From NCBI GenBank assembly GCA_016711505.1, contig JADJSV010000020.1, forward strand, positions 186,001 to 250,000: a stretch of 64,000 nucleotides of DNA, read 5' to 3'. The stretch is from Bacteroidota bacterium (GTDB lineage: Bacteria > Bacteroidota > Bacteroidia > AKYH767-A > 2013-40CM-41-45). The notes beneath the pieces are model-generated. The model saw only the letters and a list, made by a program, of their open reading frames with translations. It ran no database searches and was not told where the DNA came from. This document shows, piece after piece, positions 17,175-25,630 of this stretch (positions within the stretch are counted from its first letter, which is position 1; each line of letters starts with the position of its first letter). The position numbers and the translations under genes are program-made.

Positions 17175-19748
17175 GTGCTGAAAAAACTACTATTTATACT
17201 TTTTTTGATATCATGCAGCAGTAGCGATTTTTTGCACGCTCAATATTATGAGAAAGCATACGGCGAACGGAATGACCGGGAAGGTGTGTATTTCCAATCT
17301 GTTTCAAATGGGTATATTATTGCAGGTACTGCACTTGATACAACTTACAATACCCGTGGATATTATATCTTAAAGATTGATAAGAGAGGTCAAAAGGTTT
17401 GGGAGAAGCAATATTCAGATGCATTCAGTGCCTATACATATGGACTTACTGTTCTTGATAATGGAAACATTGCTATTGTAGGTACACACGCAGGTATTTT
17501 TTATACTGCACTTGCCGAAGTTTTACTGCTCGATTCAATGGGTAATTTTCTGGGTTCTCAGACTTATCCACCATTGGATGGATGGGGAACAAGTGGAGTA
17601 GGCATTGTGAAGACTGATGACTCGTCTGCTGCAATTACAATTTACACAGATGGTTTTATCTCTACAAATTACTATAGTATCTACCGGTTGAATCAGGATC
17701 TTTCTCCACGATGGACTGAATTCGTTGGTTATGATGGATCGCTGGTAAATAATCACAGCATGATAAAAAGTGCGACAGATGATTTTTTCTCACTCGGGTA
17801 TTATGACATGTACGTTTATGGTCCGCAGTTACAATTTCAGGTATCAAACATTCGTAAATTTGATGCAAGTGGAAATCTGCAAATAGATTCACTTTATGAT
17901 TTTCAAATACAGACAGTATCAATTTCTCCGACAAATGACGGCGGGTGTATTGTAGCAGGGAATCATGACAACAGCGGACAAACAGATATTTTTCTCATCA
18001 AACTGGATGCAAATGGTGAAGTTAACTGGACGAGTGAATTTGGTTCTGCTTTGAATGAAAACACAGTTCAGGCAATGCAGACCGTTGATGGTGGTTATGC
18101 TGTTATAGCTACAGTGCCAGATCTGATCTTGTTAAATCAGCATGATATTGTTTTTATTCGTTGCGATGCCAATGGCGATAGTATTTCGAGTAAACAAATG
18201 GGATCCACTCTTAATGAAACTGCTTTACATCTGGAACAAACGCCTGATAGTAATTTTGCTATACTTGGAACAACAACAGGTTACGGACCTAACAGGATCT
18301 ATTTTGCCATTGTTGATTCTTTGGGAAATACTCCATCTGAATATACCATTTCCGGAACAGGAAGATATTTTTGTGAAGGAGATTCACTTACTCTTACCAT
18401 AAATCCATTACCGGATCCGTCTGTGCGTATTAGCTGGTCTTGCGGTGATACTCTTCCTCAGATCTCAGTAAGAACTACCGGAAGTTTCTTTGCTACTCTT
18501 ACCGATACGTCAGGAAATGTTACTGAAACAAATATTTATTCTTGTTTTTTTGCAGAAACGCCACAAGTTTCTATCGGATCTGATACCATGGGTATATGTG
18601 AGTCAGCGGAACTCTTGAACTCATTCCAGGCTGATTTTACAATACAATATCAATGGTACTTGAATGATACACTTATTCCGGGAGCAACTTCTGAAAACTA
18701 TAAACCTACCGGAAATGGAAAGTATATGCTGATTGCAACAAACTATTGTACTGCTGACACTGACATAGTTTTTATAGATTCAATTTATTCTAATCCGCCT
18801 GTTCCAATTCTTGTTTCACCTTCTATCGATTATGTTTGTGCGGGTGATAGTTTAAGAATTTCGGTTGATGTTGATTCAACAACTTTGTTACAATGGTATG
18901 GTGCCGATGATTTTAATTGGTATGTGATAAATGGCGAAGTTGATTCAGTTTTTTATGCTACCTACGATGGAGTCTTTTTGGTCAGTGTTACTGATGTAAA
19001 TGGTTGTGTAAATTATTCTGATCCTAAACCTGTTGCATTTGATAATATTCCTGCTTTGGTCAATTCTAATGGACCTCCGGCTTTTTGTCAGGGTGGCGAA
19101 GTAGAGCTTTCAACTGAACCTGGTAGTAATTTCTTATGGTCAACTGGAGATACAACTTCATTGTTAACAGTGAATACAGCAGGAAATTATTTTGTAAGCT
19201 ATATTAATCAGTATGGTTGTCAGAAGAACACAGATACTATTTCTATAACCATTCTGCCAAGTCCTTTCGTTACGATAGGTCCGGATACAACGGTATGTAA
19301 CGATGATATCTATGTTCTCGATGCAGGTCCGGGTTTCAATAATTATTTATGGAGTATGGGAACTGTTTCCCAATCGATCTTCTTAATTTCACATGGCATC
19401 GGTATAGATACACAGGAAGTTTTTGTTTTCGTAACCGATACCAATGGATGCACAAGCAGCGATACTGCACAGGTAATCTTTGATATTTGCATTAGTGTTG
19501 ATCAGGTGATATCCGATGAAAATATTTATTTGTACCCTTCCATTTTACATTCCGGAGAAACTATCAGTGTTCATTCTGACCGATCTGAAAATACTTTCTG
19601 GTTATATGATATGACAGGGAAATTAATTTACCGTAAAGACTTTGAGAACAGTTTGAATGAAGTTCTCCAATTCCCTCAAGGATTCTATGTCTATCGGATT
19701 CAAACCAAGGACAACCGATTTAAGGTTGGAAAGATGATTATTCAGTGA
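17175..19748 (+). CDS. T9SS type A cargo protein with propeller-like N half
   Basis: 857 residues from a GTG start at 17175; residues 1-23 form a signal peptide (KKLLFILFLISCSS...HAQ). Residues about 25-390 contain repeated blocks of the type DGGYAVIATV / DGGCIVAGNHD with D-rich turns, like delayed Kelch/PQQ-type propellers found in Bacteroidota surface proteins. Residues about 400-760 hold Ig-like domains with paired cysteines (for example FCEGDSLTLTI, VCAGDSLRIS, FCQGGEVELS). The last 80 residues are a type A sorting domain (IYLYPSILHSGETISV ... VYRIQ). It is presumably displayed or released through T9SS. The ligand is unknown. A TAACTTTG -7 box lies at 17148-17155. Confidence 0.8.
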   Translation: MLKKLLFILFLISCSSSDFLHAQYYEKAYGERNDREGVYFQSVSNGYIIAGTALDTTYNTRGYYILKIDKRGQKVWEKQYSDAFSAYTYGLTVLDNGNIAIVGTHAGIFYTALAEVLLLDSMGNFLGSQTYPPLDGWGTSGVGIVKTDDSSAAITIYTDGFISTNYYSIYRLNQDLSPRWTEFVGYDGSLVNNHSMIKSATDDFFSLGYYDMYVYGPQLQFQVSNIRKFDASGNLQIDSLYDFQIQTVSISPTNDGGCIVAGNHDNSGQTDIFLIKLDANGEVNWTSEFGSALNENTVQAMQTVDGGYAVIATVPDLILLNQHDIVFIRCDANGDSISSKQMGSTLNETALHLEQTPDSNFAILGTTTGYGPNRIYFAIVDSLGNTPSEYTISGTGRYFCEGDSLTLTINPLPDPSVRISWSCGDTLPQISVRTTGSFFATLTDTSGNVTETNIYSCFFAETPQVSIGSDTMGICESAELLNSFQADFTIQYQWYLNDTLIPGATSENYKPTGNGKYMLIATNYCTADTDIVFIDSIYSNPPVPILVSPSIDYVCAGDSLRISVDVDSTTLLQWYGADDFNWYVINGEVDSVFYATYDGVFLVSVTDVNGCVNYSDPKPVAFDNIPALVNSNGPPAFCQGGEVELSTEPGSNFLWSTGDTTSLLTVNTAGNYFVSYINQYGCQKNTDTISITILPSPFVTIGPDTTVCNDDIYVLDAGPGFNNYLWSMGTVSQSIFLISHGIGIDTQEVFVFVTDTNGCTSSDTAQVIFDICISVDQVISDENIYLYPSILHSGETISVHSDRSENTFWLYDMTGKLIYRKDFENSLNEVLQFPQGFYVYRIQTKDNRFKVGKMIIQ

Positions 19749-19838
19749 AAAATGTACCTGTGCTTTTAGGCTAATATGATTTTCCTTGAATTTATTACCT
19801 TTTTACTGCATAACTGTGTAAGTTCATTCCCATTTTTC

Positions 19839-19870
19839 TTGGAGTTCTTCTGAAATTAGTAGTAACTTTG
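19839..19870 (+). promoter_or_regulatory. Bacteroidota promoter of the metal locus
   Basis: TTG at 19839-19841, a 21-base spacer and TAACTTTG (perfect TAnnTTTG) at 19863-19870. The ATG at 19876 is only five bases after the -7 box, so the mRNA would have almost no leader. Confidence 0.6.
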
Positions 19871-19875
19871 GTGAA

Positions 19876-20268
19876 ATGAAATTTCTGAAAAAATCCTTCG
19901 TGGTATTTATTGCAATGCTGTTGCTGGTTTCATGCAGTGGGGTATTTGTAATGATCCATACTTGCATGGGTTCTAAGAAAACAGAAGTTACATTTTCTGA
20001 TAATCATAAATGTTGTAGCAAAAAAAAGAAGTCAGTAAATTCCTGCAATATTGAAAGAAAGTGTTGTAATGTAGATTATCAGTATCATAAGTTAAGTGTA
20101 GTTTCACTTCCGGCGGATGACCAAATAACTCCGGATCTTTTCATATCCGAAACATCGCTGATCAATTTTAGTTTTAATACGAATGAACATTCAGTAAAAC
20201 AAATTGATCATTCTCCGCCTTTATTAGTACAGGATTTTTCTATTGAATTTCGTCAGCTCTTGATTTGA
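19876..20268 (+). CDS. HYC_CC_PP family small secreted protein
   Basis: 130 residues with an N-terminal hydrophobic signal (about residues 8-26, including a Cys in LLVSCSG). It shows the family hallmarks: an H-x-C motif (HTCMG), two Cys pairs (HKCCSKKKK and RKCCNVDYQYHKL) and a proline pair near the C terminus (HSPPLL). HYC_CC_PP proteins are found in Bacteroidota next to TonB receptors and heavy-metal-domain proteins, as here. The cysteines suggest binding of a soft metal such as copper in the periplasm or outer membrane, but this is inferred. It is followed by the TonB receptor 101 bases later. Confidence 0.75.
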   Translation: MKFLKKSFVVFIAMLLLVSCSGVFVMIHTCMGSKKTEVTFSDNHKCCSKKKKSVNSCNIERKCCNVDYQYHKLSVVSLPADDQITPDLFISETSLINFSFNTNEHSVKQIDHSPPLLVQDFSIEFRQLLI

Positions 20269-20369
20269 GATTGTCCATTTTTTAATTTTTTATTGTTTAA
20301 TGATTTTACTGAAAAACTTCGTGTTTTCATTCAGGAAATCAGATTATATAAAATTTAATTTATAAAAAA

Positions 20370-22591
20370 ATGAAATTCAAAATAATTGTATTTGTTTTTC
20401 TTCTGTTTTCATACGCAAATAATGTGACTGCCCACAACCTCATACGAGGCAATGTTAGTGAAGCAGGAGAGAAGAAACTTCCGGTTGCCGGAGCAGGAAT
20501 TTATTTTCCGGGCTTAAATGCAGGCACTGTTACAGATTCAGCCGGAAATTTTGTAATAGACGTGCATGCTAATCTTCCATTCAAAATGGTTGTGAGCATG
20601 ATTGGATTTAAACCGGATACACTGTTAATTACAGATATCAGTTTTAAAACGATTTCTCTTTCTAAGAATAAAGAATTAAAGGAAGTTGAAATAAGTGCAA
20701 AACGGGAAGATTTGATGATCTCAACAATGCAACCGATCAACACTCAAAAAATAACGGAAGGTGAATTACTCAAAGCAGCATGTTGCAATTTGTCTGAAGC
20801 ATTTGAAACCAATCCCACTATCAATGTTGCATATAAAGACGCAGTTACAGGAGCAAAAGAAATACAACTCCTGGGTTTATCCGGAATCTATTCCCAGCTT
20901 TTAACTGAGAATATTCCAAACATGCAAAGTATAGCAGGAATATATGGACTAACTTTCATTCCCGGTCCATGGATGGAATCCATTCAGCTTACAAAAGGAA
21001 GTGGTTCAGTTTTGAATGGCTATGAATCAACAACAGGATTGATAAACGTGGAATTCAAAAAACCTTTAGAAAAATCCACACCGAAATTCTATCTCAATTT
21101 ATTCTCCGATGAAAAAGCAGCAATGGAGATAAATACTTTTTACAAGAAAAAAGTAAGTTCAAAAGTAAGCACAATGTTATTAGCACATGGCCGCTATATG
21201 AATACTGCTGATGACATGAATGACGATGGATTTATGGATATGCCAAAAGGCAAGCAGATCAACTTGTATAACAGATGGCAATTGCAAGTCGGACGAAGAG
21301 TTGAAATGCAAGTAGGAGTGAAATTCCTGGCAGATTATCTCAACGGTGGACAACTCGATGCAACTGAAAGTCATGTTCATGTTGTAAATCCTGGACAACT
21401 GTACCTAACTAAAGTAGATACCAAGCGGGGCGAGGCTTATGCAAAATTAGGAATTGTTTATCCTAAGCGACCTCAGATGAGCATTGGAAATATTGCCCAG
21501 TTCGTTTATCATGACATGAATTCTAATTTTGGTTTAAAGACTTACGATGCAACTAACCGGTCTTTCTTTTATCAGGGAATATTTCAGAATTATTTTATAA
21601 AAGAAAAACATCAGTATAAAGTTGGATTCACCTATAAGATGAATGAAGTGAATCAGTTTTATTTGGGTGATAATTTTGAGATCATAGAAAATATTCCGGG
21701 CGTCTTCTTTGAGTATACTTACAGTACTCTCAATAAATTCACCATGATTCTTGGAGCAAGGAAGATTATCATTTTGAAGATGACTGGGTGCTTACTCCCC
21801 GTATCCACTTGAAATATAATTTCACTGATAATTCTGTACTACGACTCAGCGCAGGAAGCAGCTACCGTAGACCATATTTTATTGCTGATCATATTTCAAT
21901 TCTGGCAACCTCCAGGACCATTGTCCTGAATGATAAAACCAAAGCTGAAAGAGCATGGAATTATGGCTTAAATTTTACACAGAAGTTTGTAATGAACGAA
22001 AAAGATTATTCGTTTTCATTCGATGCTTACCGGACAGACTTTTCACAGCAACTTGTGATGGATGTCTATTCGGATTCAACACAGATCAGTTTTTATAATC
22101 TGGAAGGAGAATCTTATAGCAATAGTCTTCAGGGAGCATTCACAGCAGAATTAATAGAGAATCTTGAACTTCGTCTTGCATATAAATTTGATGATGTCAG
22201 ATCTACTTACAGAGGTGTATTACGTGAAGTACCTTTAGTTACCAGAAGCAGGGGCCTTATGAATTTGTCTTATGAATTAAAACAGCGCCATTGGAAGTTT
22301 AACTACACACTTGTTTACGAAGGACAGAAAGCATTACAATTTGTTTACTTACCTGAGAATGGAAACAGAGATACCCGCTCTCCGGATTTCTTTACAATGA
22401 ATTTCCAGGCAACAAAAGAATTCAAAAGATTTGAGATCTATGGTGGTGCAGAGAATTTATTGGATTTTAGACAGAAAGTTCCAATTATAAACTCAACTGA
22501 TCCTTTTGGTGATAAATTTGATGCAACAAATATCTGGGGACCGATTGCAGGGAGAAGAGTTTATTTAGGATTGAGGTTTTCTATACGATAG
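20370..22591 (+). pseudogene. TonB-dependent receptor of a heavy-metal locus, frameshifted
   Basis: The first frame (20370-21812) has a signal peptide, a carboxypeptidase-regulatory-like beta domain (about residues 22-100), and a plug domain with the unusual AACCNLSEAFETNP motif, then the first barrel strands. The second frame ends at 22591 with the typical C-terminal strand RRVYLGLRFSIR. One G missing at GG 21760-21761 explains the break: AGGGAA in place of AGGAA restores GAREDYHFEDDW and reads straight into VLTPRIHLKY. The total is about 740 residues, normal for the family. It would import a metal or metal complex across the outer membrane. The neighbours (HYC_CC_PP and HMA proteins) support copper or another soft metal. 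All other sequence is well conserved, so this may be a consensus error. Confidence 0.8.
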
Positions 22592-22597
22592 TTTTTT

Positions 22598-22632
22598 AAA
22601 AGTGAAAAGTGAAAAGTGAAAAGTGAAAAGTG
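22598..22632. repeat. Heptamer array, AAAAGTG x5
   Basis: Five exact tandem AAAAGTG units start seven bases after the TonB receptor stop codon. It is the same family as the TTTTCAC arrays at 7079 and 55871, here on the other strand. Confidence 0.95.
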
Positions 22633-22705
22633 GCGCTTGGCAGCATTCAGGATAATTGTCAAGGCTGCGGAGAATAATTGAAGAAAAATAAAAATAGAAT
22701 AAAAA

Positions 22706-23032
22706 ATGAAAAAACTCCTTATACTACTTGCTTTTATCATTTCGACAAATGTAAAAGCTCAAACTGATTCTCTCAGTATAAAAACATCAGCCGTTTGTGA
22801 AACTTGTAAAGAGACCATTGAGCGCGATCTATCTTTTGTGAAAGGAATTATCAGCTCGTCGCTTGATTTGAAAACTCATCAGCTTTCGGTTGTATATGAT
22901 TCAAAAAAAATTGATGCGGATAAGATCAGAAACGAAGTTGCGAAAATCGGTTACAATGCGGATTCAGTTAAAGCCGATCCGAAAGCCTTCAAGCGACTTC
23001 CGGAGTGTTGTAAAAAACCTCATAACGAATAA
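22706..23032 (+). CDS. Secreted heavy-metal-associated (HMA) domain protein
   Basis: 108 residues: signal peptide (residues 1-18, ending VKAQ), then one ferredoxin-like HMA domain. The metal-binding motif is VCETCKETIE (CxxC), slightly different from the GMxCxxC consensus because the Met is replaced by Ala. A second cysteine pair (ECCKK) ends the protein. HMA domains carry Cu(I) or similar ions. As a periplasmic protein it could take metal from, or deliver it to, the TonB receptor encoded just upstream, and all three proteins of the locus have a CC pair. The 114-base gap upstream contains a heptamer array. Confidence 0.85.
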   Translation: MKKLLILLAFIISTNVKAQTDSLSIKTSAVCETCKETIERDLSFVKGIISSSLDLKTHQLSVVYDSKKIDADKIRNEVAKIGYNADSVKADPKAFKRLPECCKKPHNE

Positions 23033-23039
23033 AGACTGA

Positions 23040-24683
23040 TTATTTGCCAAATACTTTTTCGCCGTTTAAATAAGTAGCAACGACTTTAGTATTTGGTATT
23101 TCTTTCTCATCAATCTTCATGATATCCTGATCAAGGATCACAAGGTCTGCAAATTTGCCTTCCTCAAGTGATACTTTTTCTTCTTCTTCGAAATTAGCGT
23201 AGGCCGCCATGATCGTCATGGCTCTGAGAGCATCTTTTCTTTTTATTCTTTCTTCAAACAAAAATCCGCCGTCAGGAAAATCTTTCAGATCGCGTCTGTA
23301 AACGGCAGCATAAAATGTATTCAATGGATTTATTGCTTCTACAGGGAAGTCTGTACCAAAGGCCATCATACCCATCGCTTCATCTTTCAATGATTTGTAA
23401 GCATACGCATATGGCATTCTTTCTTTTCCAATTCTTTCTTCTACCCAATACATATCGCTTGTTGCATGCGTAGGCTGAACAGAAGGAATGATATTACTGG
23501 AAGCAAATAGTTTTCTGTCCTTCTCATCAACGATCTGACAATGTTCTATCCGCCATCTTTTATTATTCTCAGGGCTCAGATGGTCTTTGTAAATATTCAG
23601 TACAACTTTATTTGCTGAATCACCAATTGCATGTGTGCAAATTTGAAACCCATTTTCGAGAGCTTCATCAGCTAGATCAGACATATACTTTTCTGAATAA
23701 AGCATAAAACCATAATGACCTTTCTGATCTGAGTATTCCTGCTTCATACATGCTCCACGAGACCCAAGTGCACCATCTGCATATATTTTAATTGACCTCA
23801 CATTCATTCTGTCACTTTTGTATGGACCATGCTCAATGAAATGTTTGATGGAAGCAGGGTCATTTGAGATCATTGCATAGATCCGCATTTTCAGCTTTCC
23901 TGATTTTTGCATATTGTGCAATGCAATGATGGTGTCTTTTCCAAGACCGGCATCGTCAACCGTAGTTAGTCCTACGGCAAAACAATTCTCCTGAGCTTTC
24001 ATAATTGATTCCTCAATGAGCTGATCTGAGAAAGGCGGAATTTTATTTCTCACTTGTTCAATGGCATTATCGATCAATAGTCCGGTAAGTTTTCCGTTAG
24101 CCTGTAGATATTCACCTCCTGTTACTTTTGAATCAATAGTTATTCCGGCTAGTTTTAATGCAGCTGAGTTACAAAGAGCAGCATGACCATCAATGCGCAT
24201 TAGAAAAACAGGTTTGTCAGGAAACAAACTGTCGAGCTTTTCATTTGTCGGATATTCTTTTACTTCCCAATCGTTTTGATCCCAACCACGACCTAATTCC
24301 CATGAAAATTTATTCGTTGCAGAATATTCCTGCATCCTGACAATAATTTCATCAAATGAATTTGTTCCATAGAGATCGCATTTTAAAAGATCAGTTCCGT
24401 AACCGTAAAAATGACAATGTGCATCAATAAATCCCGGATAAACCGCTTTGCCATCAAGGTCTATTTTTTCTTTTGTCGTATACTCTTCTAATAAATCAGC
24501 AGTCGAGCCAATTGCAACAATTTTCCCGTTTTTAATAGCAATTGCTTCGACAACTGAAAATCCATTGTCAACAGTATAAATTTTTCCATTATAAAGGATC
24601 GTATCTGCTTTTTTTTCAATGTGGCAGGATGTCAGGACGGTAATAATCAAGAAAAGCGCCGTCGAAAGTGATAAATTTTTCAT
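23040..24683 (-). CDS. Amidohydrolase, YtcJ-like, lipoprotein
   Basis: 547 residues. It begins with a lipoprotein signal (LTSCHIEKK), so the enzyme is anchored to a membrane on the periplasmic or outer side. The metal-binding HxH (HCHFYGYG), a lysine region, later histidines (CTHAIGD, IEHCQIV) and the terminal Asp (FGTDFPVEAINP) match the amidohydrolase 3/YtcJ group. The substrate is not known; members act on N-substituted amides and cyclic amides. It converges with the HMA gene (7-base gap). Confidence 0.85.
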   Translation of the reverse strand: MKNLSLSTALFLIITVLTSCHIEKKADTILYNGKIYTVDNGFSVVEAIAIKNGKIVAIGSTADLLEEYTTKEKIDLDGKAVYPGFIDAHCHFYGYGTDLLKCDLYGTNSFDEIIVRMQEYSATNKFSWELGRGWDQNDWEVKEYPTNEKLDSLFPDKPVFLMRIDGHAALCNSAALKLAGITIDSKVTGGEYLQANGKLTGLLIDNAIEQVRNKIPPFSDQLIEESIMKAQENCFAVGLTTVDDAGLGKDTIIALHNMQKSGKLKMRIYAMISNDPASIKHFIEHGPYKSDRMNVRSIKIYADGALGSRGACMKQEYSDQKGHYGFMLYSEKYMSDLADEALENGFQICTHAIGDSANKVVLNIYKDHLSPENNKRWRIEHCQIVDEKDRKLFASSNIIPSVQPTHATSDMYWVEERIGKERMPYAYAYKSLKDEAMGMMAFGTDFPVEAINPLNTFYAAVYRRDLKDFPDGGFLFEERIKRKDALRAMTIMAAYANFEEEEKVSLEEGKFADLVILDQDIMKIDEKEIPNTKVVATYLNGEKVFGK

Positions 24684-24744
24684 AGTTTAATTTGTTCTGA
24701 GTGCAAAGTAAATAATATCTTCGTAAGTAAATAAATCCCTATAT

Positions 24745-24991
24745 ATGATCCATGACAATCTAATTGAATTGAAATACCCGATAGGTAAATTTGCTGATCC
24801 GGGAATACCTACATCAGATCAGATCAAGAATTACATTGAGTTCTTCATCTAATGATTTTGAAAGAACATATTTTCATCCTGAAAGCCAGAAGGAATTCAA
24901 ATTATATACTGCTACTGCATTGTATGCCTGGCATGGAAAGCATCACCTTGGACATTTAAGAATAATTAACAATCAGTTTAAAGCAAGATGA
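24745..24991 (+). pseudogene. Remnant of a yfiT/bstA-type DinB-superfamily hydrolase gene with internal deletion
   Basis: From the ATG at 24745 the first 35 codons give the YfiT N terminus (ELKYPIGKFADPGIPTSDQI) and stop at 24850-24852. From about 24837 another frame gives the family's C terminus (SSNDFERTYFHPES ... LYAWHGKHHLGHLRII), ending at 24991. In the intact family (about 175 residues, putative Zn-dependent hydrolase or bacillithiol transferase) about 90 residues lie between these segments, including the central metal-binding His (HHVADSH-like). They are absent here, so the gene is dead by deletion plus frame change. The last bases overlap the start of the next gene (ATGA-type overlap), suggesting it once led an operon with the YciI-like gene. 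Confidence 0.7.
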
Positions 24992-25365
24992 AGAAACTTC
25001 TCTTATTTGCAATTCTATGCTTAAGTCTCCCGGCATTTGCTCAGGAGAAAGATGCTGAATCGAAAATGAAACAGTATTTTTTGGTTATACTGACAAAAGG
25101 ACCAAACCGAACGCAGGATTCTACTACTGCCAGTCAAATTCAGGCGGCTCATATGAAAAATATCGGCAAGCTCTATGAAGAAGGTAAGTTAGATCTGGCA
25201 GGGCCATTTATGGATGATGGCGACTGGCGTGGAGTTTTTGTATTCAATGTTCCTACTCAGGAGGAGGTTGAAAAATTACTTCAGACAGATGCTGCTATCA
25301 GTTCAGGTAGATTGAGTTATATCATCCATCCATGGTATTCGCAAAAAGGGGCAATGTTACGGTAA
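24988..25365 (+). CDS. Secreted YciI-like protein
   Basis: 125 residues: signal peptide (residues 1-18, ending PAFAQ), then a YCII/DGPF-like ferredoxin fold of about 95 residues. Conserved features are the QAAHMKNIGKLYEEGKL helix with its His, the AGPFMDDGDWRGVFVF turn, and the end IIHPWY. YciI proteins are usually cytoplasmic and the best-known member is a dehalogenase-like enzyme; a periplasmic form is less usual but common in Bacteroidota. Its start overlaps the end of the broken yfiT-like gene. The reaction is unknown. Confidence 0.8.
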   Translation: MKKLLLFAILCLSLPAFAQEKDAESKMKQYFLVILTKGPNRTQDSTTASQIQAAHMKNIGKLYEEGKLDLAGPFMDDGDWRGVFVFNVPTQEEVEKLLQTDAAISSGRLSYIIHPWYSQKGAMLR

Positions 25366-25367
25366 GC

Positions 25368-25484
25368 ATGGACAATGAAGAAAAACCTCCTAAATTAAGT
25401 TCCGGACCGCTGATTCTTGTACTGGCGGCTGTAATTGTTGCTGTTTTTGTTATAGAATGGTTAATTGAATTGGTATGGAAATGA
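25368..25484 (+). CDS. Small single-helix membrane protein (38 residues)
   Basis: An ORF of 38 codons begins with ATG two bases after the stop of the YciI-like gene. It has a short acidic/basic N terminus (MDNEEKPPKLS), one strongly hydrophobic helix (about 18 residues, LILVLAAVIVAVFVI) and a C-terminal EWLIELVWK. The tight spacing and good amphipathic design support translation. No family is recognised, and it could still be chance. Confidence 0.45.
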   Translation: MDNEEKPPKLSSGPLILVLAAVIVAVFVIEWLIELVWK

Positions 25485-25630
25485 AGATGAATTACCTTTG
25501 AAAATAGTATTTATAACTGTTGTTTCATAGTTGAAAAAATACGGAGTGCAGGTTAAAATAGGAATAACTTTTTAGCGTTATTTAATGTATAAATCAATCC
25601 CGGAAGTTAGCGGGTTCAAATCAAACAAAC

